Shown here: positions 54,427 to 64,000 of the stretch, piece after piece
Layout: the number at the start of each line of letters is the position of its first letter
How positions within the stretch are numbered: position 1 is the stretch's first letter
NCBI GenBank assembly: GCA_027596075.1
Contig: JADGJC010000016.1
Coordinates: forward strand, 62,001-126,000
DNA: 64,000 nt
From: Rhizophlyctis rosea
Taxonomy: Eukaryota > Chytridiomycota > Chytridiomycetes > Rhizophlyctidales > Rhizophlyctidaceae
Direction: 5' to 3'
The notes under the pieces: model-generated
What the model was told of the DNA's origin: nothing
Databases searched by the model: none
The model's input: the letters and a program-made list of their open reading frames with translations, nothing else
Program-made: the position numbers and the translations under genes

Positions 54427-56352
54427 TTACACATCCAGCAACAACCTCCGAGGATCCTCGATAGCTTCCTTGATCTTTACCAAGAACGTCACGGCCTCGC
54501 GTCCATCGATTATCCGGTGGTCGTAGGTCAATGCGACGTACATCATGGGTCGGGACACGATCTGAAATATGACTGTTGGTCAAACGCATACACTCCCCGC
54601 GCACTTCGATCTCTCTTACCTGGCCATTGACGACAACTGGGCGTTCCTTGGTGGCGTGCATACCCAAAATGGCAGATTGTGGTGAGTTGATGATGGGAGT
54701 TCCGTACAAAGATCCAAACACCCCGCCGTTGGAGATGGTGAACGTTCCTCCAGCCAAATCCTCAATCGCAATTTGGTTATCCCTGGCCTGAAGAATGGAA
54801 TGTCAAAAATAGGTCATGTCCCACTTTCATAGCGACATACATACCTTCTTTCCCAACGCCGCCAAGGCCTTCTCCAGCTCAAGAATGGACTTGTTTTCAC
54901 AGTTCCTGATCGCAGGAGTCACCAAGCCCTTAGGTGTTGCAACCGCCACGCTAATGTCCATGTAGTCCATGTACACCAGCTCCTTCCCTTCAATACGGGC
55001 ATTGGCCGCCGGCACTTCCTTCAAAGCGGCAGTAGCAGCTTTGATAAATGCGCCCATGAAACCCAGCTTGACACCGTGCTTCTCGAGGATGAGGTCCTTG
55101 TACTTCTTCCGCATCTCCATCAAGTTGCTGGCAAAAGAACTGGTGAACATCGAGCTCAACGAGAGATAGCACAACTAATGTACCAACCTCATATCAATCT
55201 CGTTGAATGTGGTCAATGATGCAGCAGTGTTTTGAGAGTCTTTGAGGCGCTGTGCAATTGTTTGCCTCATACGGTTCATGGGAACCTAAAAGCGGTCAAT
55301 GAGTCACATTTGACATCTCATTGCACAGATTGATTTTTTTCATTACATACCCTACGCTCTGTGCGAGAAGCTGGAAGTTGGCCAGGGTATTCCTCATCCT
55401 CTGCCGCGAAGGTCTGTTGCGGTGCTTTTGATGGAGCTTTAAATTTGGATTCGTCAGTTCAACTCACCATTGTGATTCGCTAATTGGTTGCAGTTTTACC
55501 TGGTGCAGGTTTTGAGGGCGGGGGGGCGGGTTTGGGAGCCTCTTGTTTAGGTGCGGCCGGTTTTGGTGCTTCTGTCTTCGGTTCCTCCTTCTTGGGCTCC
55601 TCCTTCTTTGGGGCCTCCTTCTTGGGTTGTTCCGCTGCTTTAGGGGGCTCGCCTCCCAATTCGATTTTGAACAGGTTGCCTCCAACGGAAACGGTATCCC
55701 CATCGTTGGCGAAAACCTCAAGGATGGTGCCCGATTCGGGAGAGTTGATGGTCACCGCCACCTGCACCATCGATGAGTCAAATGTGGCTGGAAGGAGTTG
55801 CGCAAGATCCTACCTTGTCGGTTTCGATAGTTGCGATGGGTTCGTCACGAGCAACATATTCTCCAACCTCTGGAAGCATCTCAGAGTGAATGGCATGCGC
55901 GTCAATTTGCGCTTATCATCCAAAAACGTACTTTTGTGCCATTCGGCAAGGGTTCCCTCCTGGATGGACTCGGCTAATGGAGGGGTTTTGATGATTTGAT
56001 CCGCTAATGATACATCCTTCGTTCGTCAGTTGCCCAATTTCCTTTACATAAACTTAGCCCACGCGCGACAAAACGCACCCATTGTCCTGATTTGAGACAA
56101 TTGAGATCGCTGGATTTCCGTGAGACGCGGCCTGTAATGAAACGTGTAAGCCGAATTGGATCCAAGCCAGCCCATTCCCGACGGGTTTCGTTACCTTCGA
56201 TGGGAGAGCGACAACAGTTGGGGGACGCGACTTGAAGCGCTTCGTTGTTGGTAGGCATTCATCAAGGCCATACGGGACGCAACGCGAGCAGAGGAAACGG
56301 CGACGCGCGGCCGACACGCGCCCAGCGACAGGGAGACTAACGCCGCGGACAT
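54427..56352 (-). CDS. KGD2: Dihydrolipoamide succinyltransferase (E2 of 2-oxoglutarate dehydrogenase)
   Basis: TCA-cycle E2 subunit. The start at 56352 gives [25 protein letters not shown], a mitochondrial presequence. The lipoyl domain reads [39 protein letters not shown], with the lipoyl Lys in ETDK. A long Lys/Glu/Pro linker ([11 protein letters not shown] repeats) follows. There is no peripheral-subunit-binding domain, as in KGD2 and unlike pyruvate dehydrogenase E2. The catalytic domain reads [49 protein letters not shown] and [12 protein letters not shown] with the active-site His. It ends LLLDV. About eight exons. Confidence 0.95.
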
Positions 56353-56971
56353 AGTGCCTTTTTGGATGACTGAGCTACTTATGCAAATGTGGTTGTTCTC
56401 GAGCAAATGGATGCCTACCAAGAGAGTATGCAGTGCTTTGTTGATATAGGCGCACGATAGTAAATGACGACTCTACAGTGTAAGTTTGTTTCAGATGAGA
56501 TCGAAGTGAGAACCGGATGTGCGTTTTTGGGTATGGGGTTTATTGGCGGTGGACAGTAGCCAGATGAAAGCGTGTCATTGGGAAGCATGCATCTCAGCCA
56601 AGCCTTCCTTCTGTGCGTCACATACAAGCCACCTCCCACTTTCTCCCAATGCATGCCCTGGCAACGACCAAATGCACTGGCGGACTGGAAATTGATAGGG
56701 AGGCAGTGGGCGGTGTCTCCCATTCAATGATTCATGATGACCCTTCATTAGTCATTCATCGTGTTGGACCATTCTAAGAGGAGATGAGGAATGGGCATTA
56801 TGTGGACCGTCAAAATTTGGGTTTCTCCCAAATTGCCTGGTCAGAAAGTGTTTGCTGATCTCAATTGCCTTCAAATCAGACACACCATACCCACCTTCGC
56901 CCAACCCTCCTCACCACGATCTCCCAATCCACCAATACCCTAAATCTCTGAACTCACACTAGCCCAGCACC
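56353..56971. other. Divergent promoter region (KGD2 / uS3m)
   Basis: 619 bp separating two mitochondrial-protein genes. Short open frames were not recognised. Confidence 0.5.
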
Positions 56972-57562
56972 ATGGGGCAACGTACTCACCCGTTATCGCT
57001 GCGGTTGCGCATGCTTATCAACTGGCCTTCGAACGTACGACATCCTTTCTTAGCCAAATACATCAAACATATTTTCCAACAACACCTTATCGGAGAGCCC
57101 GGAATCCGCGCTTCCACCACTGGCATATGGGTCAACGTCACCGTGCTCGATCAACTCGGAAACCAACCCGTTAAGAATCACCCTCGCGTTCAGGAACCAG
57201 TGCTCAACCTCCGCGACTACAAACTATCCGACGCGCTGGGCCGTTTTGAGAAGCGTGGCAAAACCCTCGCCACCGCCAGCAACTTGTATTACAGAGATGT
57301 CTTTCGGGATGTGCCTTACAAGAGTTTAGCTGAAGCGCTGGCGGCACCGGATCCGGTCACGGGCAAACCGCAGGGCGGTGCGGGGACGGGAACTCTGGCG
57401 GCATTACATATTTACAAGGATGTACCTGTGCATTTGAAAGTCAACATCATCAAGAACCCGCTGTTGAATGCGCAGGTGTTGGCGGATTACATAGCCAAAA
57501 CTATGAGTGAGGGGCGGCCGTTATCGAGAATCCACAAGCAGCTACTTTCGAAGATGCAGTAG
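56972..57562 (+). CDS. Mitochondrial-type ribosomal protein uS3 (nuclear-encoded)
   Basis: Single-exon frame of 196 aa. MGQRTHPLSLRLRMLINWPS matches the bacterial/mitochondrial uS3 start (MGQK-HP--RLG). The C-terminal VHLKVNIIKNPLLNAQVLADYIAKTMSEGRPLSRIHKQLL fits the helix that contacts 16S-type rRNA. The middle (ALAAPDPVTGKPQGGAGTG) is divergent. There is no cleavable-looking extension; the Arg-rich N-terminus may act as the signal. It uses the standard code and lies among nuclear genes. Many fungi keep rps3 in mtDNA. Identification is good at both ends and weak in the centre. Confidence 0.75.
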   Translation: MGQRTHPLSLRLRMLINWPSNVRHPFLAKYIKHIFQQHLIGEPGIRASTTGIWVNVTVLDQLGNQPVKNHPRVQEPVLNLRDYKLSDALGRFEKRGKTLATASNLYYRDVFRDVPYKSLAEALAAPDPVTGKPQGGAGTGTLAALHIYKDVPVHLKVNIIKNPLLNAQVLADYIAKTMSEGRPLSRIHKQLLSKMQ

Positions 57563-58462
57563 ATGATTATATAATAGGGTAGATGGTGTGGGGATTGCAT
57601 ATAGATGTAAATTATTCTTCTTCGTCTTTTGTATCATAGAACTTTTGCGGATCACCAATCCGCACATTTATCGCTCCTTCATTCTGATTTTGTAATGCTG
57701 ATCCAGGTTTATGAAACGCTGGCAATGTATGGGGTGATTTTGCAAGGTGTTATATAAGTGGGCAACTGCTCCCACTCAGGACTACTCGGATATTCAACAT
57801 TTCGTAAGTAACACCTATAAATGGCCCACTCGATGAGGTGTCCCAAAGTTCGTGCATAGCCGACAGCACGCGTGCTTATGTCCGTCCTTTGATTCAAGGA
57901 ATCATGATGTAAGTATTGGCAATGATTGATGCTTACGGAGGTATGTATCACTCCCCGGTAAAACTTGAGCCTGCGTCTCAGATCACAGCCGACATTTGCG
58001 ATTTCGCCAATTCCGCGGTCGAGGTGCCGCCACTCTTGAAACCCTAAAGTTATGTGGGGTTGGGTGCGAGTTTCCACTGCAGAGTACTTCATGAGAAACT
58101 CTAGGCCGGTGGCAAGAAGATGAGTAATTGCATTGAACTATTTCTGTATTTGGCATCAGAACCCACCTAGATGTGTTTACGCTTCATTGGACCCGCCGGT
58201 TCAGGGTCCACTCGACACCCTCCGCCATTGCTAAGCCTCCTGGTGGCGTTGACCGCAAAAACGCGTCCGACATTTTTTTAAATTGGGTTGTGCTATTTTT
58301 CGCCCAAACACTGGGGAAGCCACCAGATGGGCTTTTTCGGTACTGCGCATTCAATACAAAAAGGACACCCACATCTGCCTCCCAGTCCTTTCCTTGTCTC
58401 CTCCAACAAAACAAGTTCTCTACCTCAACTCACGTGTCAAAAGTTCTAAATCCCTCATCAAA
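57563..58462. other. 900-bp region upstream of surface-protein gene
   Basis: A minus-strand frame of 127 codons (57709-58092) has no recognisable domain and was not accepted. The 3' part should hold the promoter of the strongly codon-biased gene at 58463. Confidence 0.4.
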
Positions 58463-59872
58463 ATGGTCTTCTCTACGCGTTTGTTCGCTGTCGCCGTCGC
58501 GACTGCCGCTATTGCTGCTGGTGTTGAGGCTCAGAACCAAAAGGGTTGCGTCACGTCCTTTGACGCGAACACTGACTACTTCCCTGAGAAGTCCAACCTT
58601 GCCAGTGGTAAGATATCTGACATTTTGACATGATTCACGCGTTTTGAGCATTCATCTAATGGATTACGTTCATGCACATTAGTTGACGCATCCTCCAACA
58701 TCCAAATCTCCTACCACAACTACTACAAGATCGTGAAGACCACCCTTCCTTCCGCCAACCAGACTCTTGTTCTGTACCAATGTGGTACCCAACGGCCCAC
58801 CGGTGTCACAGCTGACAAGTTCATCCAGATCCCTGTTCAATCCGTTGCCATTGGAGACACCACCGCGGTTCCCTTCATTGAAACCCTTGGTGGCCGTTCC
58901 ACCGTCAAGTACTCCTCTGCCGGCCAATACACCGGTTCCCCGTGCTTGCAAGCATTGAACACCACCCAATCCTTGAGCACCACCGATGCCGCCACTCAAG
59001 TTGCCGGCGTTGACGCCGTGTTTGACTTCATGGACGATGCCCTCGCCAACTCCACCAACTACGTCTCGTTCGCTTCCTCCAGCGACCCCGGAGCTCTCCG
59101 CCGCGCTGAATGGATCCACTTCATGGCCGCCTTCTACAACGCTGAAGCTCAAGGCAACGCCCTCTACAAATCCATCGCCGACAACTACAACTGCCTTTCC
59201 TCCGCCGCCAAGCAATCGGCCCCCTCCACCCCCTTGACCGTCGCCTTCACCAGCTACTCCAACTACCAGGGTGTCTCCTCCTGGTCCGTCAGTGGCTCCG
59301 CCTACATCAACGACTACATCACCTCCATCGGCGCCAAGAACCTCACCCTCCCCTCCACCTTCTTCTCCAACTCCTCCTCCTTCCTCAACGCCATCAAGTC
59401 CGCCGACCTGATTGTCGACGTCTCCCTCGGTCTCAACACCCAATCCGACCTCCTCAAGGCATACGGCAACTTGACCACCTCCAACACCGAGTACAAGTTC
59501 ATCAAGAACAACAAGATCTTCAGCGTCAACAAGGAGGTCAACCTCAACGGTGGTACTCAATGGTTCGAGTCCGCTATCTTGGAGCAGAACGTCGTTCTTG
59601 CTGACTTGATCTGGGCTGCATACCCCAACCTCCAATCCAACTACCAATCCACCTACATCAAGAACATTGCCGACAACAGCGTCACCACCCTCAGCCCCTC
59701 CCAGTGCACCAATGTCAACGCTACCTCCACCATCCCTACCTTCACCTGCCCCAGCCCGGTCAAGCAAGACGGTGGCAGCACTGGAAACGGTAGCAGCGCC
59801 GCTGGTAACGTTATTGCTTCCTCCTTCGGTGCCATCGCCGCCGTTTTCGCCGCTGCCGCCATGTTGTGGTAA
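58463..59872 (+). CDS. GPI-anchored periplasmic-binding-protein-like surface protein
   Basis: Exons 58463-58607 and 58683-59872 give 444 aa. The signal peptide is MVFSTRLFAVAVATAAIAAGVEA. The body has two lobes with YHNYYKIVKTTLPSANQTLVLYQCGTQRP, then TPLTVAFTSYSNYQGVSSWSVSG and SADLIVDVSLGLNTQSDLLKAYG. This order resembles the metal/cobalamin/siderophore binding (BtuF/FhuD-like) fold, although the assignment is by pattern only. The C-terminus is Ser/Gly-rich and ends in a hydrophobic tail (FGAIAAVFAAAAMLW), as in GPI-anchored proteins. Third positions are almost all C or G, unlike its neighbours, indicating very high expression. Several NxS/T glycosylation sites are present. Confidence 0.75.
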
Positions 59873-60183
59873 AGAGCATAATTCTGTGGAACTTTTTCGA
59901 GCTTTGAGTACTTGGGTTAGAAATAGTCTTTCATACAAAGATCTCTCTGTCTTAGATCTAGATATATAATCTGTAGTGAACTTTCCTAATGAAAATAAGT
60001 CAGACGGCATTAGTAATGGCCGGTCAACCAGTAAGAATGTCGCATTCGTTTGGTCGTGGGTGTTGCTTCATCGCAGGTTCAAATTCATCACATGCATGTC
60101 GCAAACTTCAGTGTGCAGAATCTACAGATTTATTAGGGAGAAGTGTATGCATGCTTTTCTTTGTACAGTGTGATGACCACCCG
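59873..60183. other. Convergent 3' spacer
   Basis: 311 bp of AT-rich 3' flanking sequence of both neighbours. Nothing else was seen. Confidence 0.5.
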
Positions 60184-63100
60184 TTATTGGTGATCCTCCA
60201 TCTCCTTCGCCATCCTGCGAGTGATCCTCCTTTCCGTCAGAGGCGTATCTACAATATTTGCCTTCCGACGACTGCTTTTGGCTGTTCCCGGCCGACTGGA
60301 AGGACCAGGTGTGCCAAGATCATCCAGCGTCATCGGTTCATCGCTAACAACACTAGATGATGCCCCACGCCCACCCGCCTTTTTGCTGCTTGCCCTTACT
60401 GACGCCCCTGCCGATCGCTTGGTCCGATTCGACGGCGTGACCGGTGGCACGTCGATATCATGTGGTTCTTCCTCAACCTGCTTTTTGGTACTCCGACGTG
60501 CGCTTTTCCGCGTACTTGGCACCGGCGCTTCCTCCTCGTCTTTAAGCATTTCGTCCCCCTCGTCCACACCAAAACGACTCCGCCGTGCGGGGGTTGCTCG
60601 TAAGGCGCGGCGACGTTCTGGTTGATGTTCAGTGCTTTCCAGGTTGTCTGCGAATCGTGTCTGTTTTCTGCGCGGCGTTTTGCTTGTTGCAGCGGAGGAG
60701 GCGTCTTGCATTTCTATATCCTCCATGTCATCTTGGTGCATTTCTTGACTGTGATTACAGAACGTTAAATGCGATCCGATAGGGGCTGACAGTCCGCACT
60801 CATACCTTGTGTTCGCTGCAACAGCTTTCCGTTGCCCTCTGGCGCGGCCACGAGACTTGGGAATACCCGTATCAGGCAGCGCAGGACTTGCCAGCCGGGG
60901 TTTTTCGATAGTGCGCGTTGGTGGAGTACTCAGCTTTTTCCTTTCCACTGCTTTTGAAGGTTCAGTTCAAGTCTCAATGGCTCAATGAATACGAAGACGA
61001 GAAACCCTACCATCCGCTTGTGGCTTTGGTGCAAAAGGAGACTGGTTCAATAGTGGCGGTCCAATAGGACTTGCGGACCCAACCGAGGATCTGATGGACT
61101 TCACAGACTCTGCGCTGCCACCGGATTTTGCACTGCCAACAACACCCGCGTTGCTCGCTGGGGTCCCGCGTAGCTCTGACTCGCGTGGTGATTGTGCGTT
61201 TGACGGCGTCGCAATGCTGGATGCATCGACACCATTCACAGTTGATGCAGGTTTGAAAGCAAATGGCGCAGTGCTACTATTGAAGGCGGGAGTGACATTC
61301 ATGGGGACCGGTGCTTGGAGCTCATGGCGGAGTGGGGAAGGTCTGGATGTATTGGATAAATTTATAAGCACATAGCTATCACAAAAAAAAAATTCCAAGT
61401 AGCTAAGGTACCTGTACAATTCTGGACGAGGGGTGTAGGAAGGCTGGTAGGACTGGTATGATTGCCGTATCGAGTTGGATGGACTGCTCAATCGATGTTA
61501 GAGATTTATGTAAATTCGACCGGAAAATAGTCACAGCAACTTGCCTGGACAAGGTGTGCTCTGTGCCCATTTGGGCGGGTGCAGTGCCGGGTGCAATTGG
61601 TGGTTTCGCAGAATTCCTGAGACACCCTGTCAGCGTCAAGATCCAAGATGGAGGGCATTTGCATAATGGCACCTACCCATTCAGCAGTTTGGCTGGTGAT
61701 TGTGGTGATCTGACAAATGGTGGGCTCTTCACCGCTGGAACGCTTTCGATCGGACTTCTCGGAGATCCCGATAGCGGCGAGATAGGGGATGCACATGACA
61801 GTGCTGCAGGACTTCTTAGTGGCGTGGGAACGGCGAAAGGCTCCGAGCCAGAGGGCTGTTCAACGTCCATTGGCGAAGATTCCGTCGGGGTGACTGGACT
61901 CCGTACAGCTGAGGAATCGATCCTTTCCGTGTGGGTATGTACTGCCTGAATGAACGACTTCTGGGTTTCAGCAAGTGGGACGATATCGGAGCGGACGTGT
62001 CTAGAAGCAGATAGCGGCATGTCCGTCTCGTCGATCTCTTCCCGTCGGCCGTTTGCCACCGGGGTAGCCGCAGTGAAGGCGGGAGCAGGTTTGCTGTAGC
62101 GAGTTACCGGTGCTGGTTCGGTCGGCAGCGCCAATGTCTTAGCCTGAACACCTGGCAGCACCATTCGGATATTGCTGATGATCCGCCCCGAAGGCCCTGA
62201 CATTTGTCCACCGCTTGAAGAGAAGAAAGAGACCATCTCTCCATACTGTCCCCGATTCATTAAATAGATAGCAAGGAATTCTTTTGCCATCGGATTCGTC
62301 GACTTTCGGCAGTACTGGATCACAAAGCGTTCTTCTTCGGAGCTGAAGTTGGAGTTCAATAGAGAGGTGAGGGCGTTTGATCCTGCATCGTAAGACGTCA
62401 GCTAAGGAACTTTTCTGATAGATGGTGTAAATCGCACCTGTCGACAAGCAGAAATTCAACAGTCTCTCCAGTAGGTTCAATGCTTTTCCGGCGTGTGACC
62501 GCTGCGCCACGGAAGTGAATATTATGCGATGATGGATACCAAGCCCAGTGAAGTCATACCTGCAATTTCAATGCACGCTGTATATCGGTTCGGAGCAAAA
62601 TATCCATTTGTATAGCGATGTCCTCAACTGATTCAGCAGCCGGTTGCACAATTTCCAAAAACCGAGCGGCTTCTGCCCATTCACCGTTATCGCGCAAGGT
62701 GAGGAGGACTTGATTGGGCCAGTCGTTATTGACCGACGGTTGAGTCAGATATTGTACAGCTTCCTGCAATCCACAGAATGTGTTGATTGTTGAGTTTGAA
62801 AATAGACTGGACACATCACATTACCTTGAACCGTCCATGATCCATGCACCAGTACCCTTTCGTCGCATGATAGTAGGATTGATGAATCATGCACTCGTTC
62901 ACAAAGGAGCTCTCCTTCCCATCATGGCGATCCAGCAGAAGGTACAACAGCTACGAGAAACATCAGTACAGTGCCGATGATGAATATTTTATTTCTCACT
63001 TACCAGAGAGTCGCGCCACAAAAGTCGTAATGGTTCTATACCATCCAACAGTTTCTGCATTTCGCGTATGTCGCGTGGCGGGTACAGTGCAACTGATGGC

Positions 63101-64000
63101 TCAAAGATAAGTACGAGAAAATGAAGCGCGGAACATTTGTGTGCTCACCATCAACTCCACATGCGGTCAGTAGTTTGTCAAAGAAAAGTTCATTATGTCG
63201 AGCCCGTCTCCGACTGAGAATCTGCTCTCTTTGCTTTGCGTAAACGAAATCTCCAACATGATGCTGGTGCGTCCATATCTGTAGGAACATTTGATATTCT
63301 GTACATCCGAAAAGGGAACTGATCCGACCATACCTGCTCGGCCTCTTTCACAACCGGAAGACTTTCCGAGTCAACAAACGTGCACAGCTTGTTCATATGT
63401 AGCACATAAGAGTACGGCATCGCGCTTTCCATGTGAAAGTCCTGCAAAGTAACAATCAGCTCCATTCGCAGCACTGTAGTGGAATTCAAGGGAAACCAAC
63501 CAGTATGGGATAAGCACTGGCGTATGTGACGTCCTGGGTAGCAATTTGTGGATCCAATCCGTCTTGCAGCAAGATCATCGATACAGAATTCAACCAAGAT
63601 GATCCATGTTGCAATGTTCGCAAACCCGCATATAATTTGTGACCAGTGCTGACTGAAAGTGGGAGACGTAAGTACGGCGATCCATCGTAAATTTTTGGAA
63701 AACATGCTGCCTTACCTCGAGTCATCGTCAAAGCTGATACATACCCAACGGGATCGTTTGGAGCTGGTTGATATATTGCCGGAGGCCCCACCTCCCCGGT
63801 CTCCACCGCGATCAAACACGAAACGATCCTTGCACTGACAGTGTCAAGTTGCTGGTCAGTTGTCTTGCTTCAAAATGGATGACGGTTGAACCTACTGCGA
63901 CTGTTCTTGATTTCCAAAAGCAGCAACGAACGTCCCATACTTGGGACTGGGAGCAGCATCAACAAGGATATGGGATACCGGCGCTGAAAAGCCGCACCGA
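60184..64000 (-). CDS. ELYS/Mel-28-like nucleoporin (partial; N-terminus beyond right edge)
   Basis: Multi-exon minus-strand gene entering from the right edge. The ELYS helical domain is clear: NTFCGLQEAVQYLTQPSVNNDWP, LTLRDNGEWAEAARFLEIVQP and IAIQMDILLRTDIQRALKLQ. SSEEERFVIQYCRKS with AKEFLAIYLMNRGQYGEMV follow. Upstream helices include QIWTHQHHVGDFVYAKQREQIL and LFFDKLLTACGVDG. Downstream the chain is long and disordered, Ser/Pro/Thr-rich with SP sites. Its basic C-terminus contains RGRARGQRK (AT-hook-like), KTPRRKQTRF and ERRITRRMAKEMEDHQ. In animals ELYS binds chromatin through an AT-hook and seeds nuclear pores. Introns are short; not all were placed. Confidence 0.82.

Noticed and set aside
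57709..58092. 127-codon minus frame between uS3m and the surface protein
   Set aside because: No domain or start context supporting expression.
58679..60010. 443-codon minus-strand open frame
   Set aside because: Exact antisense of the GC3-biased surface-protein gene. Its Gly/Val/Asp repetitive composition is a mirror of the sense codon bias.
1..64000. CRISPR array, bacterial operon or prophage
   Set aside because: No spaced direct repeats. Genes carry spliceosomal introns throughout, so the sequence is eukaryotic.

Overview
The window looks like nuclear DNA of an early-diverging, probably zoosporic (chytrid-type) fungus. The evidence is: many short introns (about 50-100 bp, GT-AG, plus one GC-AG); fungal-type genes (aspartokinase with ACT domain, MetX-family acetyltransferase, CipC-like protein, acetate kinase, ALG6, p24, SHQ1); genes patchy or absent in yeasts (PARG, FYRN/FYRC protein, Lunapark, a MIIP-family protein, MscL channel, ELYS); and a decayed F-box protein with repeated 'E/L-WW-K' units. 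Gene density is high, about one gene per 1.8 kb on both strands. Gene models below were built by reading splice sites by eye. Many were checked by frame continuity and family resemblance, but none was checked by transcript or database search.

Layout. 1-5.7 kb: 5' end of a kinesin (-), Lunapark (-), then mitochondrial 3-hydroxyacyl-CoA dehydrogenase (+) converging on a gamma-butyrobetaine dioxygenase-like gene (-). 6.4-11.9 kb: FYRN/FYRC protein with a C-terminal AT-hook (+), ESCRT-III Vps24/CHMP3 (-), vWA-domain protein (+). 13.2-23.7 kb: aspartokinase (+) with an upstream Gcn4/bZIP-type palindrome, SHQ1 (-), F-box-like protein (-), secreted subtilisin-like protease (+), MIIP-like protein (-). 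24.1-27.5 kb: a complete but dead Tc1/mariner element (inverted repeats and TA duplication intact) carrying a second, unidentified DNA element inserted in its transposase.

27.7-36.5 kb: arrestin-like protein (-), MscL-type channel (-), F-box/WW-repeat pseudogene (+), acetate kinase (-), ceramide glucosyltransferase (+). 36.6-46 kb: ALG6 glucosyltransferase (-), a roughly 415-bp array of hairpins with related loops (38.95-39.37 kb), a LYR-motif protein (+), poly(ADP-ribose) glycohydrolase (-) divergent from a homoserine/serine O-acetyltransferase (+), CipC-like stress protein (-). 46.6-64 kb: membrane-anchored GH5-type glycosidase (-), SAM methyltransferase (+), an unrecognised open frame (+), p24 cargo receptor (-), eEF1A lysine methyltransferase EFM5-type (+), dihydrolipoamide succinyltransferase (-), mitochondrial-type ribosomal protein uS3 (+), GPI-anchored periplasmic-binding-protein-like surface protein (+), and ELYS-like nucleoporin (-), which runs off the right edge.

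There is no single gene cluster. Most genes are housekeeping. Several act in linked processes: mitochondrial fatty-acid/carnitine metabolism (2.9-5.7 kb), aspartate-family amino acids (aspartokinase and the MetX-family enzyme), ER/secretory functions (Lunapark, ALG6, p24) and mitochondria (LYR protein, E2o, uS3m). The most unusual items are the hairpin array, the nested transposons, the MIIP-family gene and the glycosidase whose catalytic domain is interrupted by two membrane helices.
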